DNA from: Microbacterium rhizosphaerae
GTDB lineage: Bacteria; Actinomycetota; Actinomycetes; Actinomycetales; Microbacteriaceae
DNA length: 64,000 nucleotides
Direction: 5' to 3'
Assembly: GCF_034120055.1 (NCBI RefSeq)
Contig: NZ_CP139368.1
Location: 930,001-994,000 of the forward strand
The notes under the pieces are model-generated. The model was not told where the DNA came from, ran no database searches, and saw only the letters and a list, made by a program, of their open reading frames with translations. Position numbers and translations under genes: made by a program. Below are positions 8,462-16,760 of this stretch, in pieces (the first letter of the stretch is position 1; each line of letters starts with the position of its first letter).

Positions 8462-9378
8462 TGAGTGCCATCACCGAGCCCGCCACGCTGCAGCGGAGCC
8501 TTCAGGACCTGGCCGAGCGTCCCCCGCAGCGTGACACCGGCGCTCCCCGCCACGGCGTGCGTCGTCTCGCCCGCGTCCTCGGCTACGTCGCGCTCGCGAT
8601 CGCCGCCTTCGCCCTGCTCGTGCCGTTCTTCTGGATGGTCTCGAGCTCGCTGAAGCCCGCCAACGAGGTCTTCTCGGTCCCCGTGAAGTGGCTGCCCGAG
8701 ACGTGGGACTTCTCCAACTACGTCAACATCTGGACGCATTCGAACATCCTGGTCTGGATCCGCAACACGCTCGTGCTCGCCGTGACGGTGACGATCCTGC
8801 AGGTGTTCACCGGCTCGTTCGCCGCCTACGGCTTCGCCCGCATCACGTTCCGCGGCCGCGACGTGCTGTTCCTCGCGTACATCGCGACGATCGCGGTGCC
8901 GTGGCAGTCGTACATGATCCCGCAGTTCATCATGCTGTCGAAGATGCACCTGGCGAACACGCTGTGGGCGATCATCCTGCTCCAGGCGTTCAGCGCTTTC
9001 GGCGTGTTCCTGATGAAGCAGTACTACGAGACGATCCCCGAGGAGCTCTCCGAGGCCGCCCGCATCGACGGCCTCAGCGAGTACGGCATCTGGTGGCGCA
9101 TCATGGTGCCGCTGTCGGTGCCGGCCATCGCGAGCCTCACGCTGCTCACCTTCGTCACGGTCTGGAACGACTACCTCGGGCCGCTGATCTACCTGCGCAA
9201 CCCCGATCTGTGGACACTGCAGCTCGGTCTCCAGACCTTCGTGAGCAACCAGTACGCCGCCAACTACGGGCTGATGTTCGCGGGCCTCGTGATCTCGGTC
9301 GTGCCCATCGCGGTCGTGTTCCTCCTCGGGCAGAAGTACTTCATCGAGGGCATCGCGACCAGCGGATTGAAGGGATGA
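8461..9378 (+). CDS. Sugar ABC transporter permease, MalG/UgpE type
   Basis: 305 residues. A hydrophilic N-terminus of about 40 residues precedes six membrane segments; the EAA loop reads ELSEAARIDGLSEYGIWWRIMVPLSVPA. Other family features are FFWMVSSSLK near the start and WNDYLGPLIYL before the last segments. It forms the second half of the import channel. The start shares a base with the preceding stop (TGATG) and its own stop is overlapped by the next start, so translation is coupled throughout the transporter genes. Confidence 0.93.
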   Translation: MSAITEPATLQRSLQDLAERPPQRDTGAPRHGVRRLARVLGYVALAIAAFALLVPFFWMVSSSLKPANEVFSVPVKWLPETWDFSNYVNIWTHSNILVWIRNTLVLAVTVTILQVFTGSFAAYGFARITFRGRDVLFLAYIATIAVPWQSYMIPQFIMLSKMHLANTLWAIILLQAFSAFGVFLMKQYYETIPEELSEAARIDGLSEYGIWWRIMVPLSVPAIASLTLLTFVTVWNDYLGPLIYLRNPDLWTLQLGLQTFVSNQYAANYGLMFAGLVISVVPIAVVFLLGQKYFIEGIATSGLKG

Positions 9379-10055
9379 CGGCGATGCGACGGATCTCGCA
9401 CGGCTTCGCGTCGACGGCCTTCGAGGTCGTCTACCTCGGCGTCGCCACCAACGCCATGCTCGCGCTCGCGTGCCTCCCGCTGCTCGTGCTGGCCATCGGC
9501 ACGAACCCGGCGGAGTCCTGGCCCTACCTCGCGGCGGCCGCCGCGCTGGCCGCTCCCGGCGTCAGCGCCGCGTTCACCGTGTTCCACGAGCACGGGCGGA
9601 GCGGCGCGGGCCCGGTGCGCGCCTTCCTCCGCGGCTACAAGGCCACGTGGCGCAAAGCCCTCGGGATCGGCGCGGCCACGGCGGCACTGCTCGTCGTGCT
9701 GCTCGTCGACGTGCGGGCGCTTGCGGCCTCCGCGCTCGGCGTGGTGGTCGTGCCCGTGCTGCTCATGCTGAGCGTGCTGGCACTCGCGGCCGGGATGCTG
9801 GCGCTCGTCGCGATCGCGGAGGTGCCCGTCGCGCGGCTGCGTGACGTGCTGCGCGCCGCCCTCCTCCTCGGCGTACGCCGCTGGTACCTCACGATCGTGT
9901 CGCTGCTGATCGCGGCCGTGCAGATCGCGCTGTTCGCGAACCTTCCGGCCATCGCCGTCGGCGTGACCGCCGCGGCCGCGCTGTACCTGATCTGGGCCAA
10001 CTGCCGCTACACCCTGCGCCCCGTGCTTCCGGCCGCCGAGCCGGTGACCGACTGA
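9375..10055 (+). CDS. YesL-like (DUF624) membrane protein
   Basis: 226 residues with about five hydrophobic segments and short charged loops. DUF624/YesL proteins are small membrane proteins found beside CUT1 permeases and GH88/GH105 hydrolases in Gram-positive glycan loci; their function is unknown. The RGYKATWRKALGIG stretch after the second segment is typical of the family. The ATG overlaps the permease stop by four bases, so it is made with the transporter. A role in assembling or regulating the importer is plausible but unproven. Confidence 0.8.
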   Translation: MTAMRRISHGFASTAFEVVYLGVATNAMLALACLPLLVLAIGTNPAESWPYLAAAAALAAPGVSAAFTVFHEHGRSGAGPVRAFLRGYKATWRKALGIGAATAALLVVLLVDVRALAASALGVVVVPVLLMLSVLALAAGMLALVAIAEVPVARLRDVLRAALLLGVRRWYLTIVSLLIAAVQIALFANLPAIAVGVTAAAALYLIWANCRYTLRPVLPAAEPVTD

Positions 10056-10085
10056 CCCCCGACGATTCGACAAGGACTGCCACGC

Positions 10086-11276
10086 ATGACCTCTCTCTCC
10101 TCCGCGCCCGGACACACCGGAGCGATCCAGACCGAAGCCCGCACGGCACTCGAGGCCGCCATCGCGACGACCCGGGCCAACATCCAGAAGTTCGGCGAGC
10201 GCTACCCCGACGACACCACCGTCGACGGCGTCTACCCGCCGCGCGCGGCGTGGCGGGACATCCCCGAGGGCGGCAACCACGGCTGGACGACGAGCTTCGT
10301 GCCCGGCATGCAGTGGATCGCGTGGGAGGCCACCGGCGACGACGTCTTCAAGGAAGCCGCGCTGCGCCACGCCCGCGACTTCGAGCGCCGGATGCAGGAG
10401 GGCGATGACCTCGACACCCATGACCTCGGCTTCCTCTACAGCCTCGCGTGCGTCGCCGCATGGCGTCTCATGGGAGACGAGGATGCGCGTCAGGCCGCGC
10501 TCGCGGCGGCCGACCACCTGATGACCCGCTTCCTGGAGCCCGCCGGCATCGTCCAGGCGTGGGGCGACCTCGCCGACCCGCGCCAGGCGGGCCGCACGAT
10601 CATCGACAGCCTCATGAATATGCCGCTCCTGACATGGGCATACGAGCAGACGGGCGACGAGCGCTACGCCGACGCCGTGCAGCGGCACACCCTCCAGCTG
10701 CGCGACCACATCCTCCGGCCGGACGACTCCACCTTCCACACGTTCTACTGGGACGTCGAGACCGGCGAGCCGCTGCGCGGTGCGACCGAGCAGGGCGCGC
10801 ACGACGACTCGTGCTGGGCGCGCGGCCAGGCGTGGGGCATCTACGGCTTCGCCCTCAACTACCGCGCCACGGGCGACGAGCGGTTCCTGGATGCGTCGCG
10901 CCGCTGCGCCGCGTACTTCCTGACGCACCTGCCCGCCGACGCCGTCGCCTACTGGGACCTCGTCTACACCGACGGAAGCGACGCCCCGCGGGACAGCTCC
11001 GCCGCGGCCATCGCCGTGTCGGGCCTGCGCGAGCTCGCCATCGCCGAGGACGACGCGGAGTCCGCGGCGCGGGCGACCGAGGCTGCCGACCGCATCCTCG
11101 GCTCGCTCATCGCGAACTACACACCGACCGGCGATCACTCGGACGCCCTCATCCTGCACGGCGTCTACAACCTGCCCGGCGACCACGGCGTCGACGAGGG
11201 CAACCTCTGGGGCGACTACTTCTACATGGAGGCGCTGCAGCGGACGGTCGACCCCGACTGGCGGCTGTACTGGTGA
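10086..11276 (+). CDS. GH88 unsaturated glucuronyl hydrolase
   Basis: 396 residues, about the normal GH88 length, with no signal peptide, so cytoplasmic. The two aspartates of the family are visible: D113 in HDLGFLYS and D174 in TIIDSLMNMP. Their 61-residue spacing equals that of the catalytic pair in Bacillus unsaturated glucuronyl hydrolase. Other family motifs are NHGWTTSFVPGMQW and DDSCWARGQAWGIYGF. It hydrates and cleaves the 4,5-unsaturated uronic acid left at the non-reducing end by a lyase, releasing 4-deoxy-5-keto-glucuronate for KduI. AAGGACTGCC precedes the ATG. Linkage and partner sugar cannot be inferred. Confidence 0.93.
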   Translation: MTSLSSAPGHTGAIQTEARTALEAAIATTRANIQKFGERYPDDTTVDGVYPPRAAWRDIPEGGNHGWTTSFVPGMQWIAWEATGDDVFKEAALRHARDFERRMQEGDDLDTHDLGFLYSLACVAAWRLMGDEDARQAALAAADHLMTRFLEPAGIVQAWGDLADPRQAGRTIIDSLMNMPLLTWAYEQTGDERYADAVQRHTLQLRDHILRPDDSTFHTFYWDVETGEPLRGATEQGAHDDSCWARGQAWGIYGFALNYRATGDERFLDASRRCAAYFLTHLPADAVAYWDLVYTDGSDAPRDSSAAAIAVSGLRELAIAEDDAESAARATEAADRILGSLIANYTPTGDHSDALILHGVYNLPGDHGVDEGNLWGDYFYMEALQRTVDPDWRLYW

Positions 11277-11304
11277 GCCCGGCGCTTCGCGAGCAGGAGA
11301 CGCC

Positions 11305-12303
11305 ATGCGCCTCGTGACGTATCGCGCCGCCGCGGAGGAGCGACCCGCCGCGGTCGTCTCGGTCGCGGGCGAGGATCGCCTGCTCGATCTGTCCCGCATC
11401 GCCGCGCGCGTCCAGGACATCCTGGCCGACGGGGCCCTGTTCGCGCGGGCGCGCGCGGCGGTCGAGACGACGGATGCCGCGGCCCTCCCGCCCGTCGCAT
11501 CCGTCGCTCTGGCCGCCCCGGTGAGGCCCGGCAAGATCCTCTGCCTCGGCTACAACTACCGCGGGCACGTGCCGGACGGCGTCGATCCGACGGCGAACGA
11601 CCCCGAGTGGCCCGACGTCTTCGTCAAGACGCCGAACACGCTCGGCGGTCCCGCGGACTCCGTCGTCATCCCGCCGGATGCCACCGACGTCGACTACGAG
11701 GGTGAACTGGCGGTCGTCATCGGCCGCCGGGCGCAGCGGGTCCCGATCGAGGACGCGCTCGACCACGTCGGCGGGTACGCGATCCTCAACGACGTCTCCG
11801 ACCGGGCATGGCAGCGGCGGCAGAGCCAGTGGGCGCTCGGAAAGTGCTCCGACGGCTTCGCGCCGCTCGGCCCGTGGGTCGTGACACCCGACGAGGTGCC
11901 CGACCCTCAGGACCTGCTCGTCGAGGTCGTGCGCGACGGCGTCGTCACGGTGTCGCAGTCGACGTCGACCACGATCTTCAGCGTGGCGTTCGTCATCCAC
12001 CACCTGAGCCAGGTGCTCACGCTCGAGCCCGGCGATGTCGTCTCGACCGGGACGCCGCAGAAGCTCTCCGCCGCGCAGGAGGCCCACCGCCCGCTCGCCG
12101 CCGGCGACGCCGTCACGGTGCGCATCTCGCGCATCGGCGAGCTCACGACCCGCTTCGTCGCATCGCCGGATCCGGTCGTTGAGCGAGCGAGGAACGAGCG
12201 AGACGAAACGCCTCGGCCCTCGCTGCGGCCTCACGGTGTCGCGTCTTCGGGCGCCGGCGCGCCCTTCGCTCGACGACCGGCATCACTGGAGGCGCCCGCA
12301 TGA
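11305..12303 (+). CDS. Fumarylacetoacetate hydrolase family protein with a repeat-derived C-terminus
   Basis: 332 residues. Residues about 75-285 are the FAH fold: GKILCLGYNYRGH, metal-binding DYEGELAVVIGRRA, GYAILNDVSDRAWQ, and VVSTGTPQ. FAH-family enzymes hydrolyse or decarboxylate diketo or acylpyruvate-type acids with Mg or Mn. The enzyme is not part of the standard Kdu pathway, yet it sits between GH88 and KduD and overlaps kduD by four bases. It might process a 2-keto-3-deoxy acid by a side route, as FAH proteins do in L-fuconate and L-rhamnonate breakdown. The last 45 or so residues are encoded by an inverted repeat (12174-12278) and are rich in Arg and Pro, unlike the family; the natural end was probably near residue 290. 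Confidence 0.85.
   Translation: MRLVTYRAAAEERPAAVVSVAGEDRLLDLSRIAARVQDILADGALFARARAAVETTDAAALPPVASVALAAPVRPGKILCLGYNYRGHVPDGVDPTANDPEWPDVFVKTPNTLGGPADSVVIPPDATDVDYEGELAVVIGRRAQRVPIEDALDHVGGYAILNDVSDRAWQRRQSQWALGKCSDGFAPLGPWVVTPDEVPDPQDLLVEVVRDGVVTVSQSTSTTIFSVAFVIHHLSQVLTLEPGDVVSTGTPQKLSAAQEAHRPLAAGDAVTVRISRIGELTTRFVASPDPVVERARNERDETPRPSLRPHGVASSGAGAPFARRPASLEAPA
12174..12278. repeat. Inverted repeat of the GGTCGTTGAGCGA type inside the 3' end of the FAH gene
   Basis: GGTCGTTGAGCGA at 12174-12186 pairs with TCGCTCGACGACC at 12266-12278 (12 of 13 positions plus a G-U). The following GAACGAGCGAGACGAAACG resembles an intergenic palindromic repeat I recall from Microbacteriaceae genomes. Here it is translated as part of the FAH protein, just before the kduD start. 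Confidence 0.6.
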
Positions 12304-13064
12304 TCCTCGATTCGTTCCGCCTCGACGGCAAGGTCGCGCTCGTGAGCGGTTCCAGCCGCGGGCTCGGACAGGGTGCCGCGATCGCGCTGGCCGAGGCCGG
12401 CGCCGATGTGGCGCTACTCGACCGCGGCGACGCGTCCGAGACGGCGGACCGCATCCGCGCACTCGGCCGCCGCGTCCACCCGATCCGCCGCGACTTCGCC
12501 TCGGCCGCTCCGGGCGAGCTGGCGGATGCGGTCGCCGAGGCGATCGCCGAGCTGGACGGTCTCGACATCCTCGTCAACAACGCCGGCACGATCCGCCGGG
12601 CTCCCGCCGCGCAGTACTCCGCCGGCGACTGGGACGACGTGCTCACCGTCAACCTCGACGCGGTGTTCCACCTGTCGCAGGCGGCAGGCCGCCACATGAT
12701 CGCGCGGGGCAGCGGCCGGATCATCAACGTGGCGTCCATGCTGTCGTTCCAGGGCGGCGTGTTCGTGCCCGCCTATACAGCGTCCAAGCACGCGGTCGCG
12801 GGGCTCACCAAGGCATTGGCCAACGAGTGGGCCGCCTCCGGTGTCACCGTGAACGCGGTCGCCCCCGGCTACATGGCGACCGACAACACCGCGGCCCTGC
12901 GCGCGGACGAGGGGCGCGAGGCATCCATCGTCTCCCGCATCCCCGCCGGACGCTGGGGCACGCCCGCCGACCTGCAGGGCGTCTTCGTCTTCCTCGCCTC
13001 GGACGCCGCGGCCTACGTCACCGGCGCGATCGTGCCGGTCGACGGCGGCTGGCTCGTGCGCTGA
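12300..13064 (+). CDS. kduD: 2-dehydro-3-deoxy-D-gluconate 5-dehydrogenase (KduD-type SDR)
   Basis: 254 residues, classical short-chain dehydrogenase. MILDSFRLDGKVALVSG is the KduD-type opening; the Rossmann motif is SGSSRGLGQG, NNAG appears at about residue 96, and the catalytic Tyr/Lys lie in YTASKHAVAG with the upstream serine in VASMLSF. It reduces 3-deoxy-D-glycero-2,5-hexodiulosonate made by KduI to 2-keto-3-deoxygluconate using NAD(P)H. The start overlaps the FAH stop (ATGA). Placement with kduI, a KDG kinase and KDPG aldolase makes the assignment firm. Confidence 0.93.
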   Translation: MILDSFRLDGKVALVSGSSRGLGQGAAIALAEAGADVALLDRGDASETADRIRALGRRVHPIRRDFASAAPGELADAVAEAIAELDGLDILVNNAGTIRRAPAAQYSAGDWDDVLTVNLDAVFHLSQAAGRHMIARGSGRIINVASMLSFQGGVFVPAYTASKHAVAGLTKALANEWAASGVTVNAVAPGYMATDNTAALRADEGREASIVSRIPAGRWGTPADLQGVFVFLASDAAAYVTGAIVPVDGGWLVR

Positions 13065-13100
13065 GCCCTGCGAACCCCGCCGACACTGAACAGGAGCATC

Positions 13101-13931
13101 ATGGCCATCCCCATCGAGCAGCGCTACGCGACCAATCCCGCCCAGGTCCCGGGTATGACGACCAAGGACCTGCGTGACACGTACCTCATCCCCGAGATGT
13201 TCGTCCCGGGCGAGATCCGCCTGACCTACACGCACCACGACCGGATCGTCCTCGGCGGCGCCACACCGGCGGGCGGTGTGCTGGAGCTCGGCGGCTACCC
13301 CGAGATCCGCAGCGAGTATTTCCTGGAGCACCGCGAACTCGGGATCGTCAATGTCGGCGGAACGGGCACGGTGACCGCGGACGGCGAGGCCTACGAGCTC
13401 GTGACCGGCGCGTGCCTGTACCTCGGCCGCGGCATCCGCGAGGTGTCGTTCGCGGGCGAGCAGGCGCAGTTCTATCTGTTCTCCGCTCCCGCGCACACCG
13501 CCTATCCCGCCGCGCTCGTCTCGCCCGGCGAGGGGACCGTGCGCGAGCTCGGCGACCAGGTCACGAGCAACCGGCGCACGCTCAATCAGTACATCCACGA
13601 GAACGGCATCCGCAGCTGCCAGATCGTGATGGGGGTCACGCAGCTGCACCCCGGGTCGATGTGGAACACGATGCCGGCGCACACGCACGACCGGCGCACG
13701 GAGTGCTACCTGTACTTCGACGTGCCGGCGGACGCGCGCGTCATCCATCTGCTCGGCGAGCGCGAGGAGACCCGCCACCTCGTCGTCGCCGATCGCCAGG
13801 CGATCATCTCGCCGAGCTGGTCGTTGCACTCGGGTGTCGGCACCGCGGCATACTCGTTCGTGTGGGCGATGGCGGGAGAGAACCAGACATTCGACGACAT
13901 GGACCCGGCGCCCGTGACCGACCTCAGGTGA
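13101..13931 (+). CDS. kduI: 5-dehydro-4-deoxy-D-glucuronate isomerase
   Basis: 276 residues, the usual KduI length. Family hallmarks are RYATNPAQVPGMTTKDLRDTYL at the start, YLGRGIREVSF, and the double-stranded beta-helix metal site in PAHTHDRRTECYLYFDVP. It isomerises 4-deoxy-5-keto-D-glucuronate, the spontaneous product of the GH88 reaction, to 3-deoxy-D-glycero-2,5-hexodiulosonate. ACAGGAGC precedes the ATG at 13101. The stop overlaps the kinase start by four bases (GTGA). Confidence 0.96.
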   Translation: MAIPIEQRYATNPAQVPGMTTKDLRDTYLIPEMFVPGEIRLTYTHHDRIVLGGATPAGGVLELGGYPEIRSEYFLEHRELGIVNVGGTGTVTADGEAYELVTGACLYLGRGIREVSFAGEQAQFYLFSAPAHTAYPAALVSPGEGTVRELGDQVTSNRRTLNQYIHENGIRSCQIVMGVTQLHPGSMWNTMPAHTHDRRTECYLYFDVPADARVIHLLGEREETRHLVVADRQAIISPSWSLHSGVGTAAYSFVWAMAGENQTFDDMDPAPVTDLR

Positions 13932-14824
13932 CCGGGATGCTCCTGGCCGCCGGCGAGACGATGGCGATGGTCGCGCCGCGCGAGGCGGAGCGCCTGCACG
14001 CGGCGCAGGCCTTCCGCGTCGACTCCGGAGGCGCCGAGTCGAATGTCGCCGGCCATGTCGCGGCGCTCGGCCACCCGTCGGCCTGGTTCAGCCGCCTCGG
14101 CGCGGACCCCTTGGGCGACCGCATCCTGCAGCATCTCACGGCGCGCGGGATCGACGTCTCGACCGTGATCCGGGATGCGGCGCACCCCACCGGCCTCTAC
14201 GTCAAGGACCCGGGGCACGGCGTGCACTACTACCGCGCCGGTTCCGCGGCATCGTTCCTGTGCGCGGCCGATGCCGATGCGGTCGACCTCGACGGCGTGC
14301 AGGTGCTGCACGTGTCGGGCATCACGGCGGTCATCTCGCCGTCGGCCGCGGAGTTCCTGGACCGCATCATCACGCGCGCTCACGACGCCGGCGTGCTCGT
14401 CAGCTTCGACGTCAACCACCGTCCCGCGCTGTGGGATGCCGAGACCGCCGGAGCTGCGCTGAAGCCCGTCGCGGCCCGAGCCGACATCGTGTTCGTCGGA
14501 CGAGACGAGGCCGAGCGCCTGTGGGGCACGGCCACGCCCGCCGAGGTGCGCGCGCTGCTGCCCGGCGTCGGCGAGCTCGTCGTGAAGGACGGCGCGCACG
14601 GCGCGACGACGTTCGCGGGCCAGGACGAGGTGTTCGTCCCCGCCCGCACGGTCGAGGTCGTCGAGGAGGTGGGTGCCGGCGACGCCTTCGCCGGCGGCTA
14701 CCTCGCCGCGCTCCTCGATCGTGCCCCGATCGACGCCCGGCTGCAGGCCGGGCACGCCCGCGCCGCCCTGACCCTCACCACCACCGCCGACTGGCCCGAC
14801 GACCCGGAAGAAGAACGACGATGA
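13928..14824 (+). CDS. kdgK: 2-keto-3-deoxygluconate kinase (PfkB family)
   Basis: 298 residues, ribokinase/PfkB fold. The N-terminal signature is seen as GGAESNVAGHVAALGHPSAWFSRLGADPLGDR and the C-terminal one as VEEVGAGDAFAGGYLAALL, with the catalytic aspartate in GAGDAF. SFDVNHRPALW is typical of KDG kinases. It phosphorylates 2-keto-3-deoxygluconate to KDPG. The GTG at 13928 gives a GTGA overlap with kduI; an ATG at 13937 is an alternative. Its end overlaps the aldolase start (ATGA). Confidence 0.93.
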   Translation: MTGMLLAAGETMAMVAPREAERLHAAQAFRVDSGGAESNVAGHVAALGHPSAWFSRLGADPLGDRILQHLTARGIDVSTVIRDAAHPTGLYVKDPGHGVHYYRAGSAASFLCAADADAVDLDGVQVLHVSGITAVISPSAAEFLDRIITRAHDAGVLVSFDVNHRPALWDAETAGAALKPVAARADIVFVGRDEAERLWGTATPAEVRALLPGVGELVVKDGAHGATTFAGQDEVFVPARTVEVVEEVGAGDAFAGGYLAALLDRAPIDARLQAGHARAALTLTTTADWPDDPEEERR

Positions 14825-15426
14825 CCGACTGGTTCGAGGATGCCTTCGCCCACGCGCCGCTGATGGCGATCCTGCGGGGCATGGGCGTGGAGCGCTCCGT
14901 GGCGCTGTCGACGACCGCGTGGGACCTGGGGATCGACGCCGTCGAGGTGCCGCTGCAGACCGCGGAGGACGACGCGGCGCTCCGTGAGGTCGTGCGCCTC
15001 GGCGAGGAGCGCGGCAAGGTCGTCGGCGCGGGCACGATCCTCACGATCGAGCAGGTGGATGCGGCGCTCGCCGCCGGTGCGCGCTACCTCGTCTCGCCGG
15101 GGCTGGACCCTGCCATCGTGCGGGCCGCGCAGGAGCGCGGCATCCCGATCCTGCCCGGCGTGGCGACGCCCAGCGAGGTGCAGGCGGCGCTCGGGCTCGG
15201 GCTCACGTGGCTGAAGGCCTTCCCCGCGACGTGGCTCGGCACCGGCTGGTTCGCGCATATCCGCGGGCCGTTCCCGCAGGTGCGCTTCGTCGCCACCGGC
15301 GGCCTGAACGCCGCCAACGTCGGCGACTACCTCGCCGCCGGCGTGCGGGTCGCGGCTGTGGGCTCGGCCCTCGAGGACCCGGCCCAGCTCGAGCTCATGG
15401 CGCAGCTGCTGGCGACCCGGCGCTGA
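14821..15426 (+). CDS. eda: 2-keto-3-deoxy-6-phosphogluconate aldolase
   Basis: 201 residues. Class I KDPG aldolase features: ILRG near residue 17, catalytic glutamate E42 in DAVEVPLQT, LVSPGLDPAIV, ILPGVATPSEV, and the Schiff-base lysine K132 in WLKAFPA. It splits KDPG to pyruvate and glyceraldehyde-3-phosphate, closing the uronate pathway. It is the last gene of the right arm, and its 3' end overlaps by 32 bases the 3' end of the convergent regulator gene. Confidence 0.94.
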   Translation: MTDWFEDAFAHAPLMAILRGMGVERSVALSTTAWDLGIDAVEVPLQTAEDDAALREVVRLGEERGKVVGAGTILTIEQVDAALAAGARYLVSPGLDPAIVRAAQERGIPILPGVATPSEVQAALGLGLTWLKAFPATWLGTGWFAHIRGPFPQVRFVATGGLNAANVGDYLAAGVRVAAVGSALEDPAQLELMAQLLATRR

Positions 15427-16594
15427 CCCTCGCGGCCGCGAGCGCCGACGTCGCGAGCGCCGATGCCGTGAGCGCCGATGCGGTCAGGGGCTCCGGCGCG
15501 CGCGTCGACGCGCGGGCGTTGAGCTCGGGCAGTACGTACGTGCGCTGCACGGGCCGTCGCGCCCCCTCGCTGAGCCGGGCGACCATCGTCTCGACGACGA
15601 GCCGGCCGACGTGCTGACGCGGCGGGCGCAGCGCGGTGATCGGCGGCTCGGCGCTCGGTGCGACCTCGTCGTCGTACGCGATGATCGCGAGGTCGTCCGG
15701 GATCGACCAGCCGTGGTCCAGCGCATGCTGCTGCAGCAGCACGGCCTGCGGGTCGGAGTGCACGAACAGAGCCGTCGTCGCGGTCTCGCGGCAGCGCTCG
15801 AGCAGGTCGGCGATGTAGACCTGCCGGGCGTCGACATCCATCTCCTCGAGCGTCGCGGCGACGTCGATGATGCACTCGAGGCCCAGCTCTCCGGTCGCCC
15901 GGTCCCACCCGCGGCGCAGCTGCCATGACGTCGGCGAGCCGGTCGAGGTGAGGATGCCGACGCGCCGATGGCCGAGGCTGGCCAGATGGCCGGCGGCGAG
16001 CGAGCCGCCGAAGACGTGGTCGGTCGTGACCCACTCCAGGCTCGTGACCGCGAGCGACGACGGGGCCCGGCGCTCGGCCAGCACGACCGGGATCGGGAGC
16101 GACTCGAGCCAGCCGAGGAGCGCCCGGCCGTCCGCCCCGAGGGTCTCGGGCGCCACGATCAGGCCGTGAAGCGTGCCGGAGTACACGAGGGTCGCGATCT
16201 GCCGACGCTGGTCGTCGACGGAGTAGCTCGCGCCGCGCAGGACGAGCTGGACGCCCTGCTCGGTGGCCGCCGACCGTGCGCCGACGATGATCTGCGGCCA
16301 GTAGTAGCTGAGCGACGGCACGACCATCCCGACGCGGAACCGGATCGGCGCATCCGTCGAGCCGGCGACGGGGACCGTCGTGTCGAGTCGGCTGCGCAGC
16401 GTCGCCCCGCCGTGCACGCGGGTCAGGAGGCCCCGGTCGGCGAGGTGGCCGATGTCCCGCCGGATCGTGAGCTCGGCGACATGGAGCTGCCGGGCGAGAT
16501 CCGAGACGCGGACCGAGCCCGTCCGCCGCAGCTCGTCCAGGATGCGCTCGCGCCGCGACACCGCGAAGGCCGGCGGGTCCGAGGTCTCGTTCAT
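15395..16594 (-). CDS. Second hybrid regulator: DeoR-type HTH plus LacI-type sugar-sensing domain
   Basis: 399 residues. Residues about 12-65 are a DeoR-type winged helix (SRRERILDELRRTGSVRVSDL, AELTIRRDIGHLADRGLLTRVHGGA); residues about 90-370 are a LacI-type binding domain. It matches the regulator at 910-2019 in the same unusual order and shares motifs such as VPSLxYYWP, LIVAP/LVVAP, FVHSD/LVHSD, IAYDDEVA and LRPPR/VRPPR. The last 30 residues form a low-complexity Ala/Ser/Thr repeat that runs into the convergent eda 3' end. The ATG at 16594 has no strong ribosome site. It lies between the uronate operon and the GH59 gene and could control either. Confidence 0.88.
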   Translation of the reverse strand: MNETSDPPAFAVSRRERILDELRRTGSVRVSDLARQLHVAELTIRRDIGHLADRGLLTRVHGGATLRSRLDTTVPVAGSTDAPIRFRVGMVVPSLSYYWPQIIVGARSAATEQGVQLVLRGASYSVDDQRRQIATLVYSGTLHGLIVAPETLGADGRALLGWLESLPIPVVLAERRAPSSLAVTSLEWVTTDHVFGGSLAAGHLASLGHRRVGILTSTGSPTSWQLRRGWDRATGELGLECIIDVAATLEEMDVDARQVYIADLLERCRETATTALFVHSDPQAVLLQQHALDHGWSIPDDLAIIAYDDEVAPSAEPPITALRPPRQHVGRLVVETMVARLSEGARRPVQRTYVLPELNARASTRAPEPLTASALTASALATSALAAARVSAGSPAAAP

Positions 16595-16651
16595 GTCGCG
16601 CCACGATACCGGCGATGTGTCCGGAACGTATCACCTCACTGCGAATCAGTG

Positions 16652-16663
16652 CGATCGCGATCG
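16652..16663. promoter_or_regulatory. Palindrome CGATCGCGATCG between the second regulator and the GH59 gene
   Basis: A perfect 12-base palindrome in the 166-base divergent gap. It shares the CGATCG/ATCG core with the dyads at 4025-4039 and 4087-4105, so it may be bound by one of the paralogous regulators. Confidence 0.45.
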
Positions 16664-16760
16664 TTTCTGTTCGATTCGATTCCGCCCCGGTGCACGGCGG
16701 TGGACGATGTCACCGCAGAAGGAGATCGCCTCGTCGTGGAGGCGGAGAACGGAGACAGAG

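Noticed and set aside
15395..15426. Truncation of the second regulator by the eda gene
   Set aside because: The overlap is only 32 bases of low-complexity C-terminus; both proteins are complete.
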